Shown: one piece after another, positions 1 through 4,796 of the stretch | Numbering within the stretch: position 1 is the first letter of the stretch | Layout: each line of letters starts with the position of its first letter | Source of the DNA: Chloroflexota bacterium | GTDB taxonomy: Bacteria; Chloroflexota; Anaerolineae; Anaerolineales; DRKV01 | Direction: 5' to 3' | Length of the DNA stretch: 5,371 nt | Assembly (NCBI GenBank): GCA_011051635.1 | Contig: DRKV01000359.1 | Coordinates: 1 to 5,371, forward strand | Notes under the pieces: model-generated | Databases searched by the model: none | Seen by the model: only the letters and a program-made list of their open reading frames with translations | What the model was told of the DNA's origin: nothing | Translations under genes and position numbers: made by a program

Positions 1-852
1 ACCCGCGGCGGCTCCGAACTGGGCACCAACCGCCACCTTCCCGAAGGAGCGGATTTCTACGGCATGGCGCGTACCATCGAAGAGTACGGGATAGACGCCA
101 TCCTTGTGGTCGGCGGCTGGACAGGCTACGAGGCCGCCTACCGAATGCTGGAAGAGCGCAAGCATTTTCCCGCCTTCGACATCCCCATCGTCTGCCTGCC
201 TGCTTCCATCAACAACAACCTGCCCGGCTCCGAATTGAGCATCGGGGCGGATACGGCTCTCAACAACATCGTCGAGGCGGTGGATAAAATCAAGCAATCC
301 GCCGTGGCAACGCGGCGCTGCTTCGTCGTGGAAGTCATGGGGCGTTACTGCGGATACCTGGCCCTGATGAGCGGGATGGCGACCGGCGCGGAGCGGGTTT
401 ACCTGCACGAGGAGGGGGTCACGCTGAACGACCTGCAAGCGGACGTGGAGAAACTGAGCCGCGCTTTTCGCCGCGGCAAGCGCCTGGGGCTGATGATTCG
501 CAACGAGCGCGCCAACGCGGTTTACACCACCGCCTTCATGAGCGCCCTCTTCGAGGAAGAGGGCCGCGACCTGTTCGACGTGCGTCAGGCCATCCTGGGG
601 CACTTGCAGCAAGGCGGCGACCCTTCTCCCTTCGACCGGGTACACGCCACCCGCATGGCCCGGCGCAGCGTGGAATATCTGCTGAAACAATTGGAAAGTG
701 GCGAGACCCAATCGGCTTTCATCGGCATCCACAGCAAGGAAATCCGCTTCCACGACCTGGAAGATTTCCCCCGCCTGGCGGACATGGAGCATCAGCGTCC
801 CCGCAAACAGTGGTGGATGGAAATGCGCCCCATCGTTTGTCAACTGGCCTGA
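1..852 (+). CDS. 6-phosphofructokinase, C-terminal regulatory-type half (eukaryotic-type), 5' truncated by window edge
   Basis: The frame is open from base 1 and ends at TGA 850-852, giving 283 codons; the ATG at 64 is internal. The protein aligns by eye with the C-terminal half of the duplicated animal/fungal ATP-phosphofructokinase. Shared stretches are GGSELGTNR (3-11), PGSELSIGADTALN (75-88), DKIKQSA (95-101), MGRYCGYLA (113-121), RNE (167-169), YTT (175-177), LGHLQQGG (199-206) and QWWMEMRPI (270-278). The catalytic motifs are degenerate: GGDG is GGWT (38-41) and TIDND is SINNN (69-73), as in eukaryotic C-halves where the old active site binds fructose 2,6-bisphosphate. Residues I recall from that site in the muscle enzyme are kept: R11, R106, E169, R195 and HLQQ 201-204. 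The roughly 30-residue eukaryotic C-terminal tail is missing. A catalytic N-half is expected upstream of the window. Alternatively it is a stand-alone regulatory subunit or pseudoenzyme. The family call is firm; the ligand is inference. Confidence 0.92.
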   Translation, partial: TRGGSELGTNRHLPEGADFYGMARTIEEYGIDAILVVGGWTGYEAAYRMLEERKHFPAFDIPIVCLPASINNNLPGSELSIGADTALNNIVEAVDKIKQSAVATRRCFVVEVMGRYCGYLALMSGMATGAERVYLHEEGVTLNDLQADVEKLSRAFRRGKRLGLMIRNERANAVYTTAFMSALFEEEGRDLFDVRQAILGHLQQGGDPSPFDRVHATRMARRSVEYLLKQLESGETQSAFIGIHSKEIRFHDLEDFPRLADMEHQRPRKQWWMEMRPIVCQLA

Positions 853-894
853 TAGGTTTTGCCAGCCCTTTGCGGGGAGAATCGCGGTATTGCG

Positions 895-940
895 AGACCC
901 GACGCCAGACCCGACAGGTCTCGAAGACCTGTCGGGTCTG
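895..940. repeat. Nested palindrome: perfect 16-bp inverted repeat with extra half-site
   Basis: Bases 906-921 and 925-940 are perfect reverse complements around a 3-base CGA centre. Each arm is itself an interrupted palindrome, AGACC-N5-GGTCT: the first at 907-911/917-921, the second at 925-929/935-939, so the units repeat every 18 bp. A further direct copy of AGACCCGAC lies just upstream at 895-903. No T-run follows on either strand, so it does not look like a classical intrinsic terminator. It could be a dispersed intergenic repeat (REP-like), an operator for a dimeric regulator, or an mRNA processing/stability hairpin between the phosphofructokinase and thiolase genes. Confidence 0.85.
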
Positions 941-945
941 TTCAC

Positions 946-969
946 CACTCACCCACTCACCCATTCACC
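946..969. repeat. 8-bp tandem repeat, three copies (CACTCACC)
   Basis: Three contiguous octamers are present: CACTCACC at 946-953, CACTCACC at 954-961 and CATTCACC at 962-969. The surrounding 36 bases (941-976), from the end of the palindrome to the thiolase start, contain no G on the + strand. The array ends seven bases before the start codon, so it would form an unstructured, C-rich leader without a Shine-Dalgarno site. A second octamer array with the same period lies at 2698-2737. Confidence 0.75.
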
Positions 970-976
970 TAAAACC

Positions 977-2131
977 ATGAACCCTGTAGCCATTGCGGGA
1001 ATCGGACAAACGCCCCTGCGGGAAAACTGGGGCAAATCGCTCAAAGAACTGGCCGGAGAGGCCGCCTTCGCTGCCATGTATGACGCGGCAGACGAGCGAG
1101 TAGACGCCATCTTCGTGGGGAACATGCTTTCGGGCATGTCCTCCGGGCAGGCGCACCTGGGCACAATGCTGGCGGACTGGATAGGCAAGCGCGGTGCGGA
1201 GGCCGTCAAGGTGGAGAGCGCCTGTAGTTCGGGCGGCTCGGCCTTGCGGATGGGCATCCTGGCCGTGGCCTCCGGCGAATTCGAGAACGTGCTGGTCGTG
1301 GGCGTGGAAAAGATGACCGAGGTCAAAGGCCCGGACATCACCGCCGCCCTGGCGACCGCCGCCGATGCCGATTGGGAGGTCGTCCACGGCGTTTCTTTCG
1401 TGGCGCTCAACGCCCTCCTGATGCGCCGCTACATGCACGAGCACGGCTGGCAGCACGATGATTTCGCCCCTTTCTCCATCAACGCCCACGCCAACGCCAT
1501 CCACAACCCCTTTGCCCGCTTCCACCAGCCCCTCACCCTGGAGGGGTATCGCAAAGCCCCGATGGTCAGTTCCCCCATCAACCTGATGGACGCTTCTCCC
1601 ACCTGCGACGGGGCGGCTGCCGTCCTGCTCACCCGTCCGGAGCGGGCGCGCAAACCGGGGCGTCCCACCGTGCGTATCCTGGCCTCCGCCACCGCGACCG
1701 ATACGCTGGCCGTCCACAGCCGTAAAGACCCCACCTGGCTGCGCGCCGCCGAGCAATCCGTCAAAGCGGCTTATGCGCAGGCGGGCATAGGGCCTGAAGA
1801 TATTGACCTTTTCGAAGCGCACGACGCTTTCTCGATTATGGCAGCCCTCTCTCTGGAAGCCTGCGGATTTGCGGAGCGCGGACAAGGCCCGCGGCTGGCC
1901 CTGGATGGAGAGATTACCCCGCGTGGACGGATTCCCATCGCCACCCGCGGCGGTTTGAAGGGGCGCGGCCACCCCGTAGGGGCTACCGGCGTTTATCAGG
2001 TGGTGGAGGCAGCCCAACAACTGCGCGGCGAGTGCGGCGAGACGCAGGTAGAGAACGCTCGCCTGGCCCTGACCCAAAACATCGGCGGCAGCGGGGCGAC
2101 CATCGTGACCCACATCCTGGGGGTGGAGTAG
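977..2131 (+). CDS. Thiolase family protein (SCP-x / archaeal-type acetyl-CoA C-acyltransferase)
   Basis: This 384-residue protein of the thiolase superfamily would catalyse reversible acyl-CoA + acetyl-CoA condensation/cleavage in the cytosol. The nucleophilic cysteine is C83 in ESACSSGG. H282 in EAHDAF takes the place of NEAF in classical thiolases, and H332 lies in GHPVGATG. The C-terminal loop reads QNIGGSGAT (367-375) rather than CxGGGxG, so the second catalytic cysteine of biosynthetic thiolases is absent; this is typical of the SCP2/SCP-x and archaeal branch. The N-terminus MNPVAIAGIGQT fits family starts, which supports ATG 977 over codons further upstream in the same frame. No Shine-Dalgarno sequence precedes it. 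It is followed two bases later by an HD hydrolase. Archaeal relatives usually sit beside HMG-CoA synthase and a DUF35 OB-fold partner; neither is seen in this window. The substrate chain length cannot be told. Confidence 0.93.
   Translation: MNPVAIAGIGQTPLRENWGKSLKELAGEAAFAAMYDAADERVDAIFVGNMLSGMSSGQAHLGTMLADWIGKRGAEAVKVESACSSGGSALRMGILAVASGEFENVLVVGVEKMTEVKGPDITAALATAADADWEVVHGVSFVALNALLMRRYMHEHGWQHDDFAPFSINAHANAIHNPFARFHQPLTLEGYRKAPMVSSPINLMDASPTCDGAAAVLLTRPERARKPGRPTVRILASATATDTLAVHSRKDPTWLRAAEQSVKAAYAQAGIGPEDIDLFEAHDAFSIMAALSLEACGFAERGQGPRLALDGEITPRGRIPIATRGGLKGRGHPVGATGVYQVVEAAQQLRGECGETQVENARLALTQNIGGSGATIVTHILGVE
2125..2128 (+). promoter_or_regulatory. Ribosome binding site inside the thiolase 3' end, fixing the HD gene start
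   Basis: GGAG lies five bases before ATG 2134 and overlaps the last codons of the thiolase gene. This supports ATG 2134 rather than the longer in-frame reading from 2032, and suggests translational coupling of the two genes. Confidence 0.6.
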
Positions 2132-2133
2132 CC

Positions 2134-2697
2134 ATGTTGGGAGAGCGCTTCGAAGACGCTCTGGTGTACGCTGCCCGCCTGCACCGCGAGCAGACCCGCA
2201 AGGGAAGCCGTGTCCCCTACCTCGCTCACCTGCTGGCGGTAGCCGCGTTGGTGCTGGAGGCCGGCGGCGACGAAGATGAAGCCATCGCCGCCTTGCTCCA
2301 CGACGCCGTGGAAGACCAGGGCGGCTACGCCACCCTGGAGGCCATCCGTGTTCGCTTTGGGGAGCGGGTAGCGGGGATTGTGGAAGCGTGCAGCGACGCT
2401 TTTGTCACCCCCAAACCGCCCTGGCGAGAGCGCAAGGAGACCTATCTGGAGCATTTGCGGCACGCTTCGCCGGAGGCGCGCCGCGTTTCGCTGGCCGACA
2501 AACTGCACAACGCCCGTTCCCTGCTGCTCGATTACCGCCGGGAGGGCGAGGCCACCTGGGGACGTTTCAACGGCGGCAAAGCGGGCACGTTGTGGTACTA
2601 CCGTTCTCTGGCGGAGATTTTCCGCGCCACGGGGGATGACCCTCACACCCAGGAGTTGCAGCGCGTGGTAGAAGAACTGGAACGCCTGTCAGCCTGA
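2134..2697 (+). CDS. Stand-alone HD-domain hydrolase, probable small alarmone ((p)ppGpp) hydrolase, SpoT/Mesh1-like
   Basis: The product is 187 residues, close to the usual size of single-domain Mesh1-type hydrolases. All metal and catalytic residues of the RelA/SpoT hydrolase domain are visible with near-correct spacing: R22-K23 before PYLAH, H32, H56-D57 and E60-D61 in LLHDAVED, then D122 and N126 in LADKLHNA. The H32 to H56 gap of 24 equals the H53 to H77 gap I recall for streptococcal Rel, and D122 to N126 matches D144 to N148. The RFGERVAGIVEACSD segment (74-88) is also family-like. There is no synthetase, TGS or ACT domain. The tail FNGGKAGTLWYYRSL (145-159) marks a bacterial subfamily of uncharacterised HD proteins. 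The expected activity is Mn-dependent removal of the 3'-pyrophosphate of (p)ppGpp; another phosphohydrolase substrate is possible. The gene starts two bases after the thiolase stop, so the two are almost certainly co-transcribed. Confidence 0.85.
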   Translation: MLGERFEDALVYAARLHREQTRKGSRVPYLAHLLAVAALVLEAGGDEDEAIAALLHDAVEDQGGYATLEAIRVRFGERVAGIVEACSDAFVTPKPPWRERKETYLEHLRHASPEARRVSLADKLHNARSLLLDYRREGEATWGRFNGGKAGTLWYYRSLAEIFRATGDDPHTQELQRVVEELERLSA

Positions 2698-2737
2698 CAC
2701 TACCCAACTACTGAACTACTCAACTACCCAACTACCC
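2698..2737. repeat. 8-bp tandem repeat, five copies (AACTACCC-like), in a convergent gap
   Basis: Five contiguous octamers run CACTACCC (2698-2705), AACTACTG (2706-2713), AACTACTC (2714-2721), AACTACCC (2722-2729) and AACTACCC (2730-2737). They fill the whole gap between the HD gene and the convergent phosphofructokinase gene and run over the latter's stop codon (2732-2734). Bases 2698-2758 contain a single G on the + strand. No hairpin plus T-run terminator is seen here. The C-rich, G-poor RNA read from the HD gene would be a plausible Rho loading site (inference). Confidence 0.8.
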
Positions 2738-3838
2738 CTCCCCAAAACAAATCCCCAAGTCGCGCGCCGTGAGCATCGTATCGCTATCCAGGGGGACGGT
2801 TTTCATGCGGCGGGTGGCCTCCGCCAGGGGAACGTACTTCACCGTGGGCGGGTCCAGGGCTACCATGACGCTTTCTTGCCCTTCGGCCAGGGCGCGCACC
2901 GCCGCAGCCCCAAAACGCAGGGCGACCAGGCGGTCGAAGGTGGTCGGGGAACCGCCGCGCAGCAAGTGACCGAGGACTACGGTGCGCGTCTCCTTGCCGG
3001 TCAGGAGGGCGATTTCGGCGGCGACGTGCTCGCCTATTCCCCCCAGGCGGGGAGCGTGTCCGGCGCGCGCCCCCTCCTTGATGGTGTAGCCTTCTCCTTC
3101 GGGGTGCGCTCCCTCCGCAACCACAACGATGGCGTGGCGCTGTCCGGCGGCCTCGCATTCCCGGATTTTTTGGGCTACGGCCTCCATGTCGTAGGGGATT
3201 TCGGGGATGAGGATGACATCCGCCGAGCCGGAAACGCCGCTGTTGAGCGCAATCCAGCCCGCGTAGCGCCCCATCACCTCCACGACCATCACCCGACGGT
3301 GGGAGGCCGCCGTGGTGTGCAGGCGGTCAATGGCTTCGGTGGCAAACGAGACGGCGGTATCGAAGCCGAAGGTAATCACCGTCTGCGCCAGGTCGTTATC
3401 AATCGTCTTGGGAACGCCCACAATGCGCAATCCTTTTTGGGCCAGGGCGTGAGCAATTTCCATTGAACCGTCTCCCCCGATGGCTACTAGTGCGTCCAGT
3501 TCGTGCAAGGCGAAAGCCTGTATCAAAGGGGCGGAAAGGTCCGTCTCCGTGTAGGAGCCATCCAACTGGCGGATGGGGTAATGCAAGGGGTTGCCGCGAT
3601 TGGTCGTCCCCAGGATGGTGCCGCCCAGGGCAGTGATACCGCGCACCGTCTCCGGTGTGAGGCGCATCAGTCCGCCGCCGGGGTAGCGCTCCGGAAAGAG
3701 CAGGCCGTCGTATCCCTCCCGAATACCGTAGGTCTCCCAGCCGCGCAGGTGAGCCGAGAGGACAACGGCGCGAATGACGGCGTTCAGGCCGGGGGCGTCG
3801 CCTCCGCCGGTGGTGATGGCAATTTTGCGAATGGTCAT
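2732..3838 (-). CDS. 6-phosphofructokinase, single-domain, catalytically intact
   Basis: This 368-residue enzyme would phosphorylate fructose 6-phosphate to fructose 1,6-bisphosphate in glycolysis. Every core motif is present: TGGGDAPGLNAVIRA (10-24) for the nucleotide, LGTTNRGNP (76-84), GGDGS (121-125), PKTIDND (143-149) with catalytic D147, MGR (189-191) and E213 in IPEIP for substrate, and GHLLRGGSPTTFDR (290-303). G124, the equivalent of E. coli Gly104, favours ATP; K144, the equivalent of E. coli Gly124, is the residue common in pyrophosphate-dependent enzymes. This G/K combination is known from ATP-using actinobacterial-type enzymes, so ATP is the better guess. ATG 3838 follows a strong AAGGAGG site at seven bases. 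The gene is convergent with the thiolase-HD pair, 34 bases apart. The symbol pfkA/pfp is left blank because the phosphoryl donor is unproven. Confidence 0.97.
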   Translation of the reverse strand: MTIRKIAITTGGGDAPGLNAVIRAVVLSAHLRGWETYGIREGYDGLLFPERYPGGGLMRLTPETVRGITALGGTILGTTNRGNPLHYPIRQLDGSYTETDLSAPLIQAFALHELDALVAIGGDGSMEIAHALAQKGLRIVGVPKTIDNDLAQTVITFGFDTAVSFATEAIDRLHTTAASHRRVMVVEVMGRYAGWIALNSGVSGSADVILIPEIPYDMEAVAQKIRECEAAGQRHAIVVVAEGAHPEGEGYTIKEGARAGHAPRLGGIGEHVAAEIALLTGKETRTVVLGHLLRGGSPTTFDRLVALRFGAAAVRALAEGQESVMVALDPPTVKYVPLAEATRRMKTVPLDSDTMLTARDLGICFGEG

Positions 3839-3845
3839 CGAGTTT

Positions 3846-3852
3846 CCTCCTT
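3846..3852 (-). promoter_or_regulatory. Shine-Dalgarno site of the single-domain phosphofructokinase
   Basis: The minus strand reads AAGGAGG with a seven-base spacer to ATG 3838. It is near-perfect, among the strongest ribosome sites in the window, and fixes the start codon. Confidence 0.9.
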
Positions 3853-3916
3853 GCGAGAAAAACCATCCCTGTGAAAAACCAGGGGCAAATTTACACGGAG
3901 TTTACAGACCGATAAT

Positions 3917-3937
3917 CCCCGGCCAACGGCCCAGGGG
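3917..3937 (-). other. GC-rich hairpin between the DUF624 and phosphofructokinase genes
   Basis: CCCCGGCC (3917-3924) pairs with GGCC (3928-3931) and GGGG (3934-3937), leaving an AAC loop and a two-base CA bulge. On the minus strand it lies about 60 bases after the DUF624 stop and about 80 bases before the phosphofructokinase start. No T-run follows it (ATTATCGG), so intrinsic termination would be weak. It may separate the two same-strand genes or sit in the phosphofructokinase leader. Confidence 0.4.
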
Positions 3938-3994
3938 TATCCTGAGAGCAGAGTCCGCGGAATTGCTCCGGTTTTCAGCCTTTGCGGGAACTGT

Positions 3995-4627
3995 TCAGCC
4001 TGCCCCGCCCGGTGAATGGGCGCCCGTTCCCTCCAGGCGGGCGAGTTCTTCCTGCACGGCATATTCGGCCAGCAGCGCGCTCCACCCCATCCACGCCACA
4101 ACCAGAAAGAAGGTCAGCAGGGTGCTAAAAATCAGGAGCAGGGCGGCCAGCAACGCCCCTCCCAGGGTCAGGGCCGGACGGGTAAACAGAAAGACCGCAC
4201 TGCGGCGCAGGGCAAGCATCACCGCCGGGTGTTCCATATCGAAGTACAGAGGCCAAAAATACAAGTTGAGGCTCCACCACAGGGCGGCCATGACCGCCCA
4301 TACGGCGCGTAGTATCCACCAGATTTCCCCCTCCGCGTGTGCCGAGAGGAGAATATTCCCTATCAAGATGCCCCACACCACGAAATTTAAGGCTCCCCAG
4401 CGCAAAGAAGCCCGCCACAGATGTTTCGCAAGCGCCCAAATTGTGGCATAATTAAAGTCGCCTTCGCTCACCAGTTCGTGTATCAGCGCAGCAAACACGG
4501 CAGTAGCAATCGGCGCCGTAACCAGGGGGAATTGCAACAACATCCAGGCCGTGTTGAGCAACACCAGTGAAGACAGGGCCTGCCACCACGTGCGCATGGT
4601 ACGTGTCAGAACTTTCCATAAGGTCAT
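3995..4627 (-). CDS. DUF624 / YesL-like integral membrane protein
   Basis: Numbered from ATG 4627, the product has 210 residues. It is strongly hydrophobic, with likely membrane segments near 17-50 (broken by QFPLVTAP), 77-95, 104-126 and 152-185, and a short hydrophilic C-terminal tail. The pattern N-x2-W-x3-Q-x-P-x2-T with ATA (25-43), then a GDFNYATIWALAKHLWRASLRWG-type loop (56-78), resembles the DUF624 family, named for Bacillus YesL. That family often neighbours carbohydrate-uptake genes; its molecular role is unknown. TTG 4645 would extend the frame by six residues. However, no Shine-Dalgarno supports it, and the promoter at 4634-4662 places the likely transcript start at about base 4627. 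ATG 4627 is therefore preferred, probably as a leaderless message. The family call is moderate; that it is a membrane protein is firm. Confidence 0.75.
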   Translation of the reverse strand: MTLWKVLTRTMRTWWQALSSLVLLNTAWMLLQFPLVTAPIATAVFAALIHELVSEGDFNYATIWALAKHLWRASLRWGALNFVVWGILIGNILLSAHAEGEIWWILRAVWAVMAALWWSLNLYFWPLYFDMEHPAVMLALRRSAVFLFTRPALTLGGALLAALLLIFSTLLTFFLVVAWMGWSALLAEYAVQEELARLEGTGAHSPGGAG

Positions 4628-4633
4628 ATTGGC

Positions 4634-4662
4634 AAGATACCCCAAAGCCGGACAAGCGTCAA
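4634..4662 (-). promoter_or_regulatory. Sigma70-like promoter for the DUF624 gene, placed for leaderless transcription
   Basis: The minus strand carries TTGACG (4657-4662, five of six matches to TTGACA), an exact 17-base spacer, then TATCTT (4634-4639, four of six to TATAAT). Only six bases separate the -10 box from ATG 4627, so initiation at the normal distance would begin at or next to the A of the start codon. Confidence 0.5.
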
Positions 4663-4700
4663 GAGCAATACAAAGTCATTCTTCCTTCCGGCTGCGTCCG

Positions 4701-4779
4701 CAACATTCGTTATTTCGCTCGACTTTCTCTCCCAGCGGCCTTTACACTGGGAAGGACGGTCTCATTTTCCAACATTCGT
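4701..4779. repeat. 10-bp direct repeat CAACATTCGT in the divergent intergenic region
   Basis: Identical CAACATTCGT copies lie at 4701-4710 and 4770-4779, starting 69 bp apart, upstream of the secreted-protein gene and between divergent promoters. The second copy ends five bases before the AGGAGGT ribosome site. A chance repeat of this length in about 170 bases is unlikely. It may be a pair of regulator sites; no protein can be named. Confidence 0.45.
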
Positions 4780-4784
4780 CCAGC

Positions 4785-4791
4785 AGGAGGT
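4785..4791 (+). promoter_or_regulatory. Shine-Dalgarno site of the secreted-protein gene
   Basis: AGGAGGT with a five-base spacer precedes ATG 4797. It selects this start, and the signal peptide that follows in the same frame confirms it. Confidence 0.85.
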
Positions 4792-4796
4792 GCGGC

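Noticed and set aside
906..940. Palindrome as an intrinsic terminator of the left phosphofructokinase
   Set aside because: The stem is strong, but no T-run follows on either strand and the nested symmetry is unusual for a terminator. It is kept as a repeat.
946..969. Octamer arrays as a CRISPR or phase-variation tract
   Set aside because: The units are contiguous 8-mers without spacers, so not CRISPR. Neither array lies inside a reading frame where slippage would switch it, apart from the stop codon at 2732-2734.
698..976. N-terminal extension of the thiolase from ATG 698
   Set aside because: It would overlap the phosphofructokinase end and read through the palindrome and octamer array. Family proteins begin with the VAIAGIGQT strand encoded just after 977.
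965..2113. Long minus-strand reading frame (382 codons) opposite the thiolase gene
   Set aside because: It is fully antisense to a gene with intact catalytic motifs, has low-complexity Gly/Arg/His-rich composition and no recognisable domain. It is a GC-rich shadow.
2032..2133. N-terminal extension of the HD protein from ATG 2032
   Set aside because: It overlaps conserved thiolase codons in another frame and adds Arg/Gly-rich residues foreign to the family. ATG 2134 has a GGAG site at five bases.
2876..3466. Plus-strand reading frame opposite the single-domain phosphofructokinase
   Set aside because: It is antisense to conserved motifs of a clear enzyme and has no domain of its own.
3853..3935. 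Promoter for the single-domain phosphofructokinase on the minus strand
   Set aside because: Candidate boxes (TTGGCC with TAAACT at 16 bases; TTATCG with TAAATT at 16 bases) match consensus too weakly to call.
3774..4451. Plus-strand reading frame spanning the DUF624 and phosphofructokinase ends
   Set aside because: It is Arg/Ala/Pro-rich and crosses an intergenic region and two opposite-strand genes, with no ribosome site or family resemblance.
4730..4752. Inverted repeat TCCCAG / CTGGGA upstream of the secreted-protein gene
   Set aside because: Only six base pairs around an 11-base loop; easily expected by chance.
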